Positions 8,341 to 19,870 are shown, numbered from the stretch's first letter. The stretch is DNA of 64,000 nucleotides from Phycisphaerae bacterium (GCA_022072405.1 JAJVHX010000012.1:211807-275806); one strand, 5' to 3'. Made by a program: numbers and translations. Notes: a model not told the origin generated them from the sequence alone.

Positions 8341-11300
8341 TTATTGCTGCCTTCCTCTAGCCTTTTCGGTCAACTGTTGAGTCAGAATCAGCAATTCGCC
8401 CTGTTCCTGGGCAAGCTGCCGCATTTCCGTCAACTGCCTTTCGTCGGCCGATTGTTCCGCCACCAGATTTTGCAGTTGGCGAGTCCGTTCATTAATGTCC
8501 TGCTGAATGGTTTTCAGTATCAGCAGCTCTGCCACGGTGGGCACTGGTTGCGATTGTTCATCAGCCTGGCCCGCTCCGCTGCCGCCTGACGCCGGGCCTT
8601 CGGCAAACTGCTCATCCACCATCTGCTCCGCCGCCGCAATCGCTTCGATCAGTTGATTCAATTGCGTGATGATCCGCGCCTGGGCCACTTCCAACGGCGG
8701 TTCGAAACGGGTGGCATCGAGATATTCTCGGCTGGTGGTCATCGCCGTGTCGATTTTGCCGGCGATCCACAGGTAAACCGGGGCTTCACCCAGTCGCTCA
8801 CGGATCGGGGTGAGCATTTCCTGAATCGCTGTCTGATCCCCGGCGAGTTTGCGGGCCTGACGGGCCTCTTTGCGACGCAGCTCACCGGTGGTGTGAACCT
8901 GCTCGGCCAATTGTTGAGTCGCATTGTTCAGCGGCAGTTGGCGTTCACGGAGTGCTTCCAGTTCCCGACGCATGGCCAGTAGTTTCTCACGCTGCTGGGC
9001 TTTCTCATTTTCTTCACGCAGCTCGGTCAGCAGGGTGACCACTTTTTCCAGCGCCTGTATCGCCCCCTGCTGGGCAGCCACCGCCGGTTCGATGTGGGTG
9101 TCATAAAGGGCCTGCGCTGCCTGCACCATCAGTTCGCCGGCCAGCCGGGCATGAATCTCGGCCTCCGCCGCCTGGGGCATCTGGGATAAACTCTCCACCG
9201 CCGGAGCGATATTCTGGCTTAACACGCGCTGCCGCTGACCCAGTTCGGGTGCCTGATCGGCATCTGCCTCCTGGATTGCTTGCGCCTGTTTCAGCAATTC
9301 ACGCTGCTGTTCCAGCAGAAAACGGAAAATTTCCTCCACCTGATTCAATTTTTTGGAGAGTTCCGCCAGCTCGCGGCTTTGCCGGTTTTCCAGTTCGCGA
9401 GTGGCTTCGTTCAGGGCCCGTTCCACCTGGTTCTGTTCGCTGATGGCGGTACCGGTCTGGTTCTGGCGGATGGCTTGAGCCGCCTGGTCAGAATGTTGAC
9501 TGGCTGCTTGCGCTTCCAGTCGCCGCCGTGCTTCAGCCACCGCCAGCGCCTGTTCGGGATCATCCCGACGCAACTTGTCAGCGAGACGCTGCAGATTTTC
9601 CATGGCTTGCTGCAGGTCGCGACTGACCCGTTCCTGTTGCTCGGTGGTCCGCTGCAATTCCTTGCGTTCGGCCTCACTCAGTTCTTCCAGCGACTTGCCC
9701 AGCGTCTGATTCTGTACCTCGGCGGTCTGGCGGCTGGTTTGCTGCTGCAGATCCACTAGTTCGCGCAGATTGAGCAGCACACTGTTCAGATCATCCCACA
9801 GGCTCAGCTCATTGAGCAGGCGGCGAATCACTGTCGTGGCTTGCTGCACCTGCTGAGTAGCCTGCGACATGGTGGCTGCCGGATCGGGTTCCGTTGCGGC
9901 GCGCAACGCGCCCAGCAGCCGATTGGCTTCTGCGAGGGCCGGTTCCGCCACATTGCGCAACTGGGTCTCGACCATTGCCGCCTGCGCCGGTTCGCGACCG
10001 CCCTCCAGGTTATTCCGTCGCAGCCGCTCGCCCAGTTGCTCCGCCTGGCGGCGGATGGCGCTGAGTTGTTCGAGTAATTGTCGCTGCTGGCTGCTGAGCT
10101 GCTGCAGGGTGCGTTCCGCCGCTTCGGTCGAAGGTTCATCGCTTTTCCAGGCGGTCATGATCGGCAGCAGCCGCTCCTGGACATCTAGGAACAGACGCAG
10201 TCGCTTAGCCAATTGATTCAGTTCATCGCTGATCTGGGCAAGTAACTCCGCCGGAGTCACCACCTTCAACCACCATTTGTAACTGCTGCCGCTCTGCGGC
10301 AACAGTTCGCCGATCCGCCGATTGTCCTCGGCAACAAGTTGCCCTTCGACCGACTGACCGGGCTGCAGATTCATACTCGCCAGCGGCCAGTCGTAGCGCA
10401 AGTTCACCACGTTCTGATTGTTCAGTTCGCGGCTGGCGGTCCACTCGTTGATCTCGTGCTGGAACGGAGTCGCCGGCTCACGGATCGTTCCGCGCAGCGT
10501 GATGCTGCTGATCCCCAGATCATCGCGGATGGTTGCCGCCACCGCTACCTCGCCCGCCGGGGTTATGGATACCGTTTCCACCGGTTGTTGCAGGCTCACC
10601 GTGGGCGGGGCGTCCGGACGCAGGTTGACGGTCAGTTTTTGCCGATCGCTATTTTCAAAACCGTTTACATCGACCAGGACAAACTCATAACTCTCATCGC
10701 TGGTGGGCCGCAGTTCCGCAACCAGCAGCATCGGCTCGGAGGTGATCGGCGTCAGTTGTTTCTGATCGCGGCTGTTCTGTATCCAGGCCTGTACGCTGCC
10801 ATCCTCGCGGCGGGCCAGCGGCTTGCTGGCTGACAGCTCCACACGCAGCGCCGATCCGCTGATCATGCTGATGCTTTTCTGGCCGGCGGGTATCGATTCC
10901 GCAGCCCGGTCGGACAGATAATCGGGCGGTAACACTTCCAGCCGCAGATGGGTCACCTGCGGGCGATCCACCACCTCGATCGTGAAGGGTTGGTTCCGGG
11001 TATTGTCGTCACCGGCTTCAAACCAGTAGCGCAGCGGCTGCGTCACCGTCGGCAGGTTCCAGGCATAGCGGGCCGGACCTTCCTGTCGCATGGTGATCCG
11101 TTCTGACTCGCCGTTGGATTTTTCGAGATGGAGATAACCGCGCAGTGTCGGTTTGGCCCCACGACGCAGCTCCATGGCGACCACTGCCGACTCCCCCCGC
11201 GCCAGCAAGATCGGCCCGGTCAGCGGGATAATCTCCGTGCTGCGCGGCCAGTCCGGTGCGACAAAAGGCACCATCCAGCGTTGCACCCCGGTCGTCATCC

Positions 11301-11823
11301 ATGACGGGTTGGTCGCCAGGCCCGTCAGCCAGCAGCAGATGGTCACCCCGGCTGCGCCTGCCACCCGCCACAATGGCGCTGTCACCACCGCCTGTTCGAG
11401 CGGCAGCTTGGAGGCTAACTCCTGTGTGTTACGGATCAGCGCTTGCTTCAAGGGGTCTTCGGTGGAGGGGGCTTCACGCAGAAAGCTGATGGCGCTGCTG
11501 AGTCGTTCCTCGAACTCGGGATAACGCTGTTCGATTTTGTCGGCCAGGTGACCGAGCAAGTCAGGCCACCGCCATGGCCTGGCCACCTGACTGGTAAACA
11601 GATAGGCGAGCAGCACCAGCCAGATCAGCATCAATCCGAAGCGCAGCACGGCCGGCAGAATAAAAATCCAGTCGAGCAGGATTAATCCGGTGAGGGTTCC
11701 CAGCCCGATCACCACCATCACGCAGACACCGTAAAGCACCAGCAGACCCCGCACCCGCCGGGTTAACTGCTCCAGGCGGGTGAGCATCGAGTGTTCAGAC
11801 AGGGTGGTGGTGATATCGCTCAT
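8341..11823 (-). CDS. Large membrane protein with coiled-coil body, DUF4175-like
   Basis: A 1160-residue protein with two close transmembrane helices at about residues 26-75, a third near 135-155, an extracytoplasmic beta-rich part (about 160-480) and a very long Gln/Glu/Arg-rich coiled-coil region (about 480-1080). The layout, short membrane anchor plus giant helical domain next to VWA genes, recalls DUF4175 proteins of other phyla, but similarity is judged by layout only. The first ATG is at 11823; a TTG at 11841 would add six residues. It probably works with the two VWA proteins and the MoxR ATPase encoded upstream. Confidence 0.72.
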   Translation of the reverse strand: MSDITTTLSEHSMLTRLEQLTRRVRGLLVLYGVCVMVVIGLGTLTGLILLDWIFILPAVLRFGLMLIWLVLLAYLFTSQVARPWRWPDLLGHLADKIEQRYPEFEERLSSAISFLREAPSTEDPLKQALIRNTQELASKLPLEQAVVTAPLWRVAGAAGVTICCWLTGLATNPSWMTTGVQRWMVPFVAPDWPRSTEIIPLTGPILLARGESAVVAMELRRGAKPTLRGYLHLEKSNGESERITMRQEGPARYAWNLPTVTQPLRYWFEAGDDNTRNQPFTIEVVDRPQVTHLRLEVLPPDYLSDRAAESIPAGQKSISMISGSALRVELSASKPLARREDGSVQAWIQNSRDQKQLTPITSEPMLLVAELRPTSDESYEFVLVDVNGFENSDRQKLTVNLRPDAPPTVSLQQPVETVSITPAGEVAVAATIRDDLGISSITLRGTIREPATPFQHEINEWTASRELNNQNVVNLRYDWPLASMNLQPGQSVEGQLVAEDNRRIGELLPQSGSSYKWWLKVVTPAELLAQISDELNQLAKRLRLFLDVQERLLPIMTAWKSDEPSTEAAERTLQQLSSQQRQLLEQLSAIRRQAEQLGERLRRNNLEGGREPAQAAMVETQLRNVAEPALAEANRLLGALRAATEPDPAATMSQATQQVQQATTVIRRLLNELSLWDDLNSVLLNLRELVDLQQQTSRQTAEVQNQTLGKSLEELSEAERKELQRTTEQQERVSRDLQQAMENLQRLADKLRRDDPEQALAVAEARRRLEAQAASQHSDQAAQAIRQNQTGTAISEQNQVERALNEATRELENRQSRELAELSKKLNQVEEIFRFLLEQQRELLKQAQAIQEADADQAPELGQRQRVLSQNIAPAVESLSQMPQAAEAEIHARLAGELMVQAAQALYDTHIEPAVAAQQGAIQALEKVVTLLTELREENEKAQQREKLLAMRRELEALRERQLPLNNATQQLAEQVHTTGELRRKEARQARKLAGDQTAIQEMLTPIRERLGEAPVYLWIAGKIDTAMTTSREYLDATRFEPPLEVAQARIITQLNQLIEAIAAAEQMVDEQFAEGPASGGSGAGQADEQSQPVPTVAELLILKTIQQDINERTRQLQNLVAEQSADERQLTEMRQLAQEQGELLILTQQLTEKARGRQQ

Positions 11824-11848
11824 CGTTCGGTTTCTGAACAAAACATTC

Positions 11849-14269
11849 TCAAGTTAATCCACATTTCTTTCGACCGATCCACTCGGCGACGATCAGCAGG
11901 CTGAACAGTATCAAGCTCAAGCGGCTATCCCAGATCGTCTCGCTCACATCATCAGCAATAATATATTGTCGTGGTTCTATGTGCTGGGCGAGCTGGTCAG
12001 CGGCGGCAGGATTCAAGGACACACCGCCGGTCGCAAGGGCCAGTTCCTCCAGCCGGTGGGGATCGGCGGCCGGCCGGCGGTTTTCCAGAGTCTGGGTTTC
12101 GATGTCAAAGCGCGTCCGCACCTCACTGTCGCTTAAACCATAAGCCGCCGGGTTAAATACCGCTTCGATCTGCCCCAGCGCGTCGGTTTCAGCCAACCCC
12201 TCATAGTATTGGCCGCTCTTGCCCAGTTGGTGCAAGGTCACGTTCTCCAGCCGCTGGCCATGAGTGTTGCGCAGCTCAACCTGCACGGCTTCCGGTAATG
12301 TAGCAGCCACCGCCGCATCGGTCATTTCCAGGGTCAGGATAATCGGCTGTTGAGGTTCATAGCGGCTCTGATCGCTGCGCAGGAGAATCGCACCTGGCTG
12401 GGCAAATTTTTTGTTGCGCGCCAGGTAGCGGATCGCCTGCAGCCAATATTGATCATAAAATCCTTCACCTTGATAACGCCGCCATCGCCAGACGTCATCC
12501 GATCCCTGATAGAGGGTCAGCCCGCGGCCATGACGACCAACCACCACCAGCGGCGTGAGCTGATCTTCCGCGATGGGCTGATCGCCGGTGGCGGTATCAG
12601 GCACCAGCAATACTTCCGTACCGGGGCGCGCCCGCCCGCAGTGATAATACCAGTACCACCTGGGCAATTGTTGCAGCAGAACGGGCAGATCCGTGGTTGA
12701 TGAGCCTTGGGTCAGTCGAATAAGCGGATGATCCTGACCGGAGCGCGCCAGCCGCACCCCGAACCCCGGTGCGAGGTCCGTACTGGTCAATAATGTGGTT
12801 TCGTTACGTTCCGGCTCCAGTTCCACCGGTACCAGCCGTTCGAGCGGCGTACCCTTCCAGACCAGCGGCGTATAGGTACTGCCGGCGATGAACGCCAACC
12901 CGCCTCCTTGGCGCGTGACAAAATCAGCCAGCATCTCCCACTGCGACGGGGTCAGCCAGGCCCCGCGCGGATCTACATCACCCAGCAGGATGACATCGTA
13001 GCTGTTCAGTTCTTCGGCATCGCGCGGGAAGCGGCGAATCGGTAACGAACCCTCCTGGGGGAATTGTTCATCGGCGCTGAGCAGCAATGTACTGCTGAGC
13101 ATTGATTTTTCACGCAGCAGCACGGAGCGAAGATAGCGAAATTCATAACGCGGATAGCCATCGACATACAACACCCGCACCTGTTCATCGACGACGCGTA
13201 GCGGCAGTTGTACGCGGTTGTTATTGGTTTCCAGTTCTCCCGGTTGCGCAGGAATCTCCACCGCCAGCGGCCAATCACCTGCCGCTTTCGGCTCAAAGAC
13301 CAACTCGACGCCTTGCGGACCGCCCATCGCCGTCACCGTTTGCTTGGCCAGTAGATCACTGCTCTCCCCGCCAGTGAGTAACAGATCGAAGGTGCTGCCC
13401 GGCGGCAGACCGCTGTCGCTCACCTCCACCGACACGCGAACCTGATCACCCAGATAAACATGGCTGTCGGCCCGGGCACGGCGCACCGCCAGATCGATCG
13501 GTATCCGTTCCGAACCGATCGGCACGGTGTAGATCGGCGTGCCGCGAATGCGCGCTTGCTCGATCAAACCTCGCCAATCTTCATTCTGCGTGGGTTGGCC
13601 GTCGCTGAGCAGTACGATCCCACTCAGGTGGGCGTCTAGGCAACTGTTGAGCACCTTTTGTAAGCCGGTGGCCAGAAGCGTGCTCGCCCCGGTCGCTTCG
13701 CGGTCGCGTAATCGTTCCAATTGATGTTGAATGGCGGATGCATCGCTGAACCGTTGCGGACTGCTGACCGAACCCGCCAGCTCAAACCAGCGCAGTTCAT
13801 GTTGCTGGGCCAATTGTTGCAGCCAGTCGTGCTGACCCTGTTGCAGCACGGATTGGGCAATATCCCAGCGGGTGGTGTTGGTGCTGGTCCGTGGGACCGT
13901 CCACAACTTCTGCAGCCGGGCCCATTCTTCCGCGTTGTAGGGATCGTGGCGATTCATGCTCGCCGAACTGTCCAGCACGATCGCCAGAGTCGAAGGTTCG
14001 ATCCGGTCGCGGTGTTGCATAATTGCCGGCTCGCAGATCAGCAGGAGCACCAGCAGAAGCAACAGACCGCGCAACGTGGCGAGCAGTGTCCGGGCCAGCC
14101 GCGATCCGCCATCTTCCCGGTAGATCACCGTGACATAGATCGCCACGCCCACACCCGCCACCAGCCACATCCAGCCTTCCAGTGGGCGCAGCAGTTGCAC
14201 GCTGTAACGACCCGACGTAGCCAGATCGATACGATCCAGGTCGAATAACCATGTCCACCAGCTACCCAT
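11849..14269 (-). CDS. Membrane protein with VWA domain and glutamine-amidotransferase-like region
   Basis: An 806-residue protein. Two transmembrane helices lie at about 34-50 and 65-85, then a von Willebrand factor A domain begins with an intact MIDAS start DSSASM (about residue 100) and continues to VLLSDGQPTQNEDW (about 222). A beta-rich segment follows, then a class I glutamine-amidotransferase-like fold (VLYVDGYPRYEFRYLRSVL, LLGDVDPRGAWLTPSQWEMLADFVTRQGGGLAFIAG) without an obvious catalytic Cys. A last helix (LSLILFSLLIVAEWI) anchors the C-terminus. This is the architecture of the larger partner in planctomycete MoxR/DUF58/BatA clusters. Metal-dependent protein binding is expected from the MIDAS. 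Confidence 0.82.
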   Translation of the reverse strand: MGSWWTWLFDLDRIDLATSGRYSVQLLRPLEGWMWLVAGVGVAIYVTVIYREDGGSRLARTLLATLRGLLLLLVLLLICEPAIMQHRDRIEPSTLAIVLDSSASMNRHDPYNAEEWARLQKLWTVPRTSTNTTRWDIAQSVLQQGQHDWLQQLAQQHELRWFELAGSVSSPQRFSDASAIQHQLERLRDREATGASTLLATGLQKVLNSCLDAHLSGIVLLSDGQPTQNEDWRGLIEQARIRGTPIYTVPIGSERIPIDLAVRRARADSHVYLGDQVRVSVEVSDSGLPPGSTFDLLLTGGESSDLLAKQTVTAMGGPQGVELVFEPKAAGDWPLAVEIPAQPGELETNNNRVQLPLRVVDEQVRVLYVDGYPRYEFRYLRSVLLREKSMLSSTLLLSADEQFPQEGSLPIRRFPRDAEELNSYDVILLGDVDPRGAWLTPSQWEMLADFVTRQGGGLAFIAGSTYTPLVWKGTPLERLVPVELEPERNETTLLTSTDLAPGFGVRLARSGQDHPLIRLTQGSSTTDLPVLLQQLPRWYWYYHCGRARPGTEVLLVPDTATGDQPIAEDQLTPLVVVGRHGRGLTLYQGSDDVWRWRRYQGEGFYDQYWLQAIRYLARNKKFAQPGAILLRSDQSRYEPQQPIILTLEMTDAAVAATLPEAVQVELRNTHGQRLENVTLHQLGKSGQYYEGLAETDALGQIEAVFNPAAYGLSDSEVRTRFDIETQTLENRRPAADPHRLEELALATGGVSLNPAAADQLAQHIEPRQYIIADDVSETIWDSRLSLILFSLLIVAEWIGRKKCGLT

Positions 14270-14392
14270 CGCTCCTGCACTTCCTCAGCGCTGTTTCCCC
14301 GTCAGCACAGCATTAAACACACCATTGCTCCTGGCTCTTAGCGGTAGCCAATCATTTGATGTTGCCCTGCACCTGCTTCTCTATCCGCTTCT

Positions 14393-16573
14393 TCATTTCT
14401 GGTGTCCAAAGAGCATCGCCAGCAGGGTCTCCACCAGCAGCAGCAGAATCAAAGCGTAGATCATGACTGCTGAGGCTTCCTGCCGCTGTTGAATCAGGGT
14501 GGTGGTGCTGCCGGGTGAGACGTGACGAATTTCGATCGGTTCAGGAAACAATGTTCTAATCTCCGATTCGCTGATCCGCGCCAGATCACTATCCGCCAGA
14601 TTCCGTCGCACGGCGATCGGTTCTTCGCTGCCGCCGAAGCGCAGGCGATACCATCCGCTGCTCAGGAGCGGTTCGGTCTGCAGGTAATAACCGCGTTCAT
14701 CACGGCGTAATTCGGGCGTCGATTCCCGGCCATCGGGACTGAGCAACTTGCTGTTCACCAGTCCGGCCGCCTCCAGCTGGCGCGCCGGGCAGAGATAACG
14801 ATCGGCGACCGTGAGATTGTTGAAGCGTGCCCCATCCGCCACGACGTAACGCAGCAAATTCACCGCCAGCGTGACAAAGTCACCTTTCGCCGGCAGGTTG
14901 TTCCATTCCATATTGGCGGAGGTGGTCACCAGCACCACCCGCCCAGCCCCCAGGGTTCGGCTCAGCAGCGCCGGATCACCATTGGTATAGCGCATCAGTT
15001 CGGCTCCGCGGCTGCTCTGTGAACCCTCGACGCGCAGGTATTGATCGATGCGGGCCAGAAAAAGCCCGCTGCGTTCCCGCCCGGCGAAGTCCGCTTGCAT
15101 CGGCTCGGCGAGCGAGCGCGGATCGAAGCGTACAAACTCGTCGCGCCCCGGCTGCTCAAATGCGGCTGCTCCCAGTCTCGCCGGCAACCAGTCCCCCGCC
15201 GTTTCGTTGTAGTGGCTGATATCCACCTGGTCGCCAACGAAGATCATCAATCCGCCGCCATTCTGGACATATTCATGAAGCTTATGCCATACTTCCGCGG
15301 GCAACCGTCGCACATTGCAGATCGCCACCGCCGCATAGCGATCCAGAGCCAGACCAATTAATTCAGTTTCCACCGCGATCTGCGAACGTACCAGCACGGG
15401 TTCATCCGGCCGCAGTTGCGGAGACCATGCCGTCAGCAGATATCCGCACTGACCCAGCAGCGCCTCCCGCCCCGGCTCGCCATCCACCAGCAGAACCGGA
15501 ATTTCCTCACGTACCTGCAGCACGGCCGGACGCTGATCATCACCGGAAAGCGCATCCGCCACGCCGGTCGCAATCCGCGCGGAAAGAACTTCCCATTCGC
15601 TGCGCTCCGGAATGATGGTCGATTGGAAGATGTGATCGGCACCTGCCTCGATCGCCGGCAACGCTTCTTCGCGGAGCAGTTGATCATCCAGGCGAATCTC
15701 AACCCGCATCGGTTCGTGTCGATGGGTTCCGAAATTGTGGACCCGCCCGATCAGGGTGAGAGGTTCACCCGGACCCACCACCGCGTGAGCCGCCCGCCAC
15801 TCGACCATCGCCAGATTATCCTGCTGCTCGACGCCCACATCGAACAGCACCAGCTCGCTCTCCTGTTGCAGCTTCTGAACCTGCTGTCGCATCACCGCCA
15901 GTTGAGATTCGTCTACCGGCCCGCGGTACCCCGTTGTAAAATCGCTGAAGAGGTAGAGCGCCCGCTGCCGATCGGTCTCCTCCGCCGGCAATTCATTGAT
16001 CAACTGCAAAGCCCCCGCCAGATCATTCACTCCTTCGCCTGGTGCCAGCTCCTGCACGACGCGACTGGCCAGTGATCGATCAAACAGCAATGACCGGCTC
16101 AGTATCCGCGCCGGCTGACTCAATGTGATCAGGGTGACCGGATCACCAGCCGGTACTTCATCAAGTAATTGGAGCGCCCGAGTAATCTGCCAGTCAAACA
16201 GAGTTGTTGTGTCGGTCTGGTCTGGTGTTACGGGCAGGCGCGCGCTCATCGACGCACTGTCGTCCAGCAGCAGAATGTGATGGCGGCTGCCGCCCAGAAT
16301 TTTCGGAGCGGCACTCGAGGGCCAGAACGGTCGGGCGAGCGCCACCGCAATCCCGCTGATGATCACGGTGCGCAGAATCAGCAGCAGCAGTTGTTCCAGC
16401 CGGGTCCGCCGGTGGCTCTTGTGATTGGCCGCCAGCAGAAACTGCATCGCCGCCCAGGGTACTTCCCGATAACGCCGCCGATTCAATAGATAGATAATGA
16501 GCGGCACCAGGGCGAGTCCCGCCGCAGCCCATATCAACCCAGGATGAAATACCGCTACGCTGAGCATATACAT
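14393..16573 (-). CDS. BatA-domain membrane protein with VWA and amidotransferase-like regions
   Basis: A 726-residue protein opening with the BatA N-terminal domain (FHPGLIWAAAGLALVPLIIYLLNRRRYREVPWAAMQFL), followed by RTRLEQLLLLILRTVIISGIAVALARPF, which holds a second membrane helix. The VWA region begins with the MIDAS signature DDSASMSARL and includes LYLFSDFTTGY. A later amidotransferase-like part has VQNGGGLMIFVGD. The C-terminus has one more helix (VMIYALILLLLVETLLAMLFG). The combination is known from planctomycetes and Bacteroidetes Bat-like operons. It lies 123 bases upstream of the other VWA gene, and a family A repeat separates it from the DUF58 gene. Confidence 0.85.
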   Translation of the reverse strand: MYMLSVAVFHPGLIWAAAGLALVPLIIYLLNRRRYREVPWAAMQFLLAANHKSHRRTRLEQLLLLILRTVIISGIAVALARPFWPSSAAPKILGGSRHHILLLDDSASMSARLPVTPDQTDTTTLFDWQITRALQLLDEVPAGDPVTLITLSQPARILSRSLLFDRSLASRVVQELAPGEGVNDLAGALQLINELPAEETDRQRALYLFSDFTTGYRGPVDESQLAVMRQQVQKLQQESELVLFDVGVEQQDNLAMVEWRAAHAVVGPGEPLTLIGRVHNFGTHRHEPMRVEIRLDDQLLREEALPAIEAGADHIFQSTIIPERSEWEVLSARIATGVADALSGDDQRPAVLQVREEIPVLLVDGEPGREALLGQCGYLLTAWSPQLRPDEPVLVRSQIAVETELIGLALDRYAAVAICNVRRLPAEVWHKLHEYVQNGGGLMIFVGDQVDISHYNETAGDWLPARLGAAAFEQPGRDEFVRFDPRSLAEPMQADFAGRERSGLFLARIDQYLRVEGSQSSRGAELMRYTNGDPALLSRTLGAGRVVLVTTSANMEWNNLPAKGDFVTLAVNLLRYVVADGARFNNLTVADRYLCPARQLEAAGLVNSKLLSPDGRESTPELRRDERGYYLQTEPLLSSGWYRLRFGGSEEPIAVRRNLADSDLARISESEIRTLFPEPIEIRHVSPGSTTTLIQQRQEASAVMIYALILLLLVETLLAMLFGHQK

Positions 16574-16588
16574 AGTTGTTAGCGAGTA

Positions 16589-16666
16589 AAGAGGGTTTCA
16601 AAACTACAAAGAGCCGCGGGCTTTTGCCCGCGCGAAGTCCCTATTGGTGATTTTGAAACCATCTCT
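16589..16666. mobile_element. Family A palindromic element, copy 1
   Basis: Ends at 16589-16604 (contains AGGGTTTCAAAAC) and 16649-16666 (GATTTTGAAACCATCTCT) form imperfect terminal inverted repeats. The core at 16611-16636 reads, as its complement, GCGCGGGCAAAAGCCCGCGG, itself a hairpin. Copy 2 (19871-19950) has the same ends and core in the other orientation. At about 78 bp it is too short to code for anything. It lies between two genes that otherwise look co-transcribed. Confidence 0.68.
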
Positions 16667-16796
16667 AGTCATTAGTTAATTGTTCATGGGTTACTGGCTA
16701 CAAGTCATTAGTGGCAATCAGAGTCTTGCAAAACAGTTTACCGGTGGCCAGTGGTCATTCTTGTTTCTCCCTGACCCCGCAACCCTATACCCTTCT

Positions 16797-17741
16797 TTAG
16801 CGCATGGTCGCACCGCGAGTGGCCAGATAGGTACTCAGCGCCACATCCAGTGGATCTCGAGTATTGAACAACACATAATCCAGCTTCAATTCGCGACAGA
16901 GTCGCCGCAACTGGGCAGTAAAGCGCTGCATCTCTTCGAGGTAACGCTCCCGCAGGGTTCGCGGCTCAGCCAGCAGCGTGCCCAATTTTTCCATCCCGCG
17001 AAACAGCGTCGGTCCCTTGAGCGGGAATTCCAGTTCCGCCGGATCGAGCACCTGGCAGAGAATGACCTCGTTCCGGTGATAGCGCAGATAACGCAAGCCC
17101 TGGCGGATGTTTTCGAGATCATCAAAAAAATCACTGATCAGTACGATCAGCGTCCGCCGCTTGAGCCGTTCGGATAATTCATCCAGTACCTTGCGCAGCG
17201 AAGTTTTGCTTGGCCCGGTGCTGCCTTCCAGCTCGTGAATCACTACTTTCCATTGGGCGGGGTTGTTGGTCGGACGGATGAACCGCGTGATGCCGTCATC
17301 AAAGGTTGCCAGACCCACCGAATCCTGCTGGCGCAAGGCCAGGTAGGACAGCGCCGCGGCGATCGAGACGGCATAATCATGCTTACTCATCGGGGCCTCG
17401 CTCGAGCGAAAGGCCATGCTCTCGCTGCAATCCACTCCCAGCAGGCAGACCAGGTTGGTCTCTTCTTCATACTGTTTGATGTAATATTTGTTGGTCCGGG
17501 CAAAAACCTTCCAGTCTATGTGACGGATGTCATCACCCTGGACATAGTGGCGATGCTGGGCAAACTCGATCGAATAGCCGCGATAGGGTGAGCGGTGCAT
17601 ACCGCTGATGTACCCCTCAACCACCAGCCGGGCGCGCAGGTCAAGATTAGCAATCTTGGCCAGGGTGCGCGGATCGAGGTAGCGGCGGTAATCCTTGGCC
17701 AGCGCCTCGTCCGATGGGTTGATCGGGTCTTTGGGGGGCAT
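16797..17741 (-). CDS. DUF58 domain protein
   Basis: A 314-residue soluble protein. The DUF58 signature region is RHYVQGDDIRHIDWKVFART (about residues 65-84), followed by NLVCLLGVDCSESMAF, a degenerate VWA/MIDAS-like start, and later RTLIVLISDFFDD. DUF58 proteins act with MoxR ATPases and VWA proteins in poorly understood assembly or chaperone-like systems. The gene starts 5 bases after the MoxR stop codon, strongly implying co-transcription and joint function. Confidence 0.92.
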   Translation of the reverse strand: MPPKDPINPSDEALAKDYRRYLDPRTLAKIANLDLRARLVVEGYISGMHRSPYRGYSIEFAQHRHYVQGDDIRHIDWKVFARTNKYYIKQYEEETNLVCLLGVDCSESMAFRSSEAPMSKHDYAVSIAAALSYLALRQQDSVGLATFDDGITRFIRPTNNPAQWKVVIHELEGSTGPSKTSLRKVLDELSERLKRRTLIVLISDFFDDLENIRQGLRYLRYHRNEVILCQVLDPAELEFPLKGPTLFRGMEKLGTLLAEPRTLRERYLEEMQRFTAQLRRLCRELKLDYVLFNTRDPLDVALSTYLATRGATMR

Positions 17742-17746
17742 GTGAT

Positions 17747-18817
<1,071 letters not shown>

Positions 18818-18999
18818 CGGGGAATCCTTTCACTAGGCCCGGTATGACTTGTAAGTCCTGTATTGATTGTAGGCTGCGATGATTGTATCGCCCGCCCAGC
18901 CCCCAGCCAATCAGGAAAAGCAGAATCGGGAAGGAAACTTGTGACGCCCTTTTGACGACCGCAGCAGGCCGTCAGCGGGAGCGTGGAAATCGTAATTCC

Positions 19000-19028
19000 T
19001 TGACATTTCAGCGATTGTGAATTAAAAG
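19000..19028 (+). promoter_or_regulatory. Possible sigma-70-type promoter of tpiA
   Basis: TTGACA at 19000-19005 is followed, 16-17 bases on, by TTAAAA/TAAAAG (19022-19028). The -35 box is perfect; the -10 box is poor. Position fits the divergent gap between moxR and tpiA. Confidence 0.35.
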
Positions 19029-19081
19029 GAATGGTTCACGTTGTGCCACGTTGAGACTGACTATAGATCTGAGGTCGCGCC

Positions 19082-19834
19082 ATGCGTACGCCATATATTG
19101 TCGGCAACTGGAAGATGAATCCCACCACTGCGGCGGAGGCGATCTCCCTGGCGAAGGGAGTTGTGGATGGGCTGCAGGGTGTCAGTGGAGTGGAGGTCGG
19201 TGTGGCGCCGCCCGCCATACTGGTCTCGCGCGTCATGCCGATTCTGGACAAGAGTCCGGTACGGCTGGGAATGCAGAATGCCTATTACGAAAGCTCCGGC
19301 GCCTTTACCGGAGAAATTTCGCTGCCCATGATCCGTGATGCCGGGGCTAGTTTTGTCATCATCGGCCACAGCGAACGTCGGCAATATTTCCATGAAACCG
19401 GACCGCTGCTGGCGAAGAAAGTAGCGGCTGTTCTGGCGGCCAATCTACAGGTGATCTACTGTATTGGTGAAACGCTGCAGCAGCGCGATAACGGTGAGAC
19501 TTTCAAAGTGCTGGAGCAGCAATTACGCGAGGTGCTCAGCGCGGGGCTGAACTGGTCTGCGGTGACCATTGCCTACGAACCGGTGTGGGCTATCGGGACC
19601 GGGCGGAACGCCACACCCGACCAGGCTCAGGAAGCCCATGCGTTCATCCGGCAGTGGTTGCGAACTACTCATGGGCCTGCCACCGCGGAGATGATCCGCC
19701 TGCAATATGGCGGCAGCGTAAAGGCCGGCAACGCCGCCGAGCTGCTGGCTCAGCCTGATGTGGATGGGGCACTGGTCGGTGGGGCCAGTCTGAAATCCGA
19801 TGAATTTTTGGGTATAATCCGAGCGGCGAAGTGA
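19082..19834 (+). CDS. tpiA: Triosephosphate isomerase
   Basis: A 250-residue TIM-barrel enzyme that interconverts dihydroxyacetone phosphate and glyceraldehyde 3-phosphate in glycolysis and gluconeogenesis. Signatures visible are GNWKMN with the catalytic Lys near residue 12, IIGHSERR with the catalytic His, [11 protein letters not shown] with the catalytic Glu and flexible loop 6, and [30 protein letters not shown] for phosphate binding. Length is normal. It is followed by secG, an order also found in many other bacteria. Confidence 0.96.
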   Translation: MRTPYIVGNWKMNPTTAAEAISLAKGVVDGLQGVSGVEVGVAPPAILVSRVMPILDKSPVRLGMQNAYYESSGAFTGEISLPMIRDAGASFVIIGHSERRQYFHETGPLLAKKVAAVLAANLQVIYCIGETLQQRDNGETFKVLEQQLREVLSAGLNWSAVTIAYEPVWAIGTGRNATPDQAQEAHAFIRQWLRTTHGPATAEMIRLQYGGSVKAGNAAELLAQPDVDGALVGGASLKSDEFLGIIRAAK

Positions 19835-19870
19835 ACCGGATAATAGGTTACGAACAACATGCTGGTTGGC

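Noticed and set aside
8341-8360. Plus-strand frames opposite the coiled-coil gene (8344-11685)
   Set aside because: All are antisense to a protein with strong helical composition and have no family signature.
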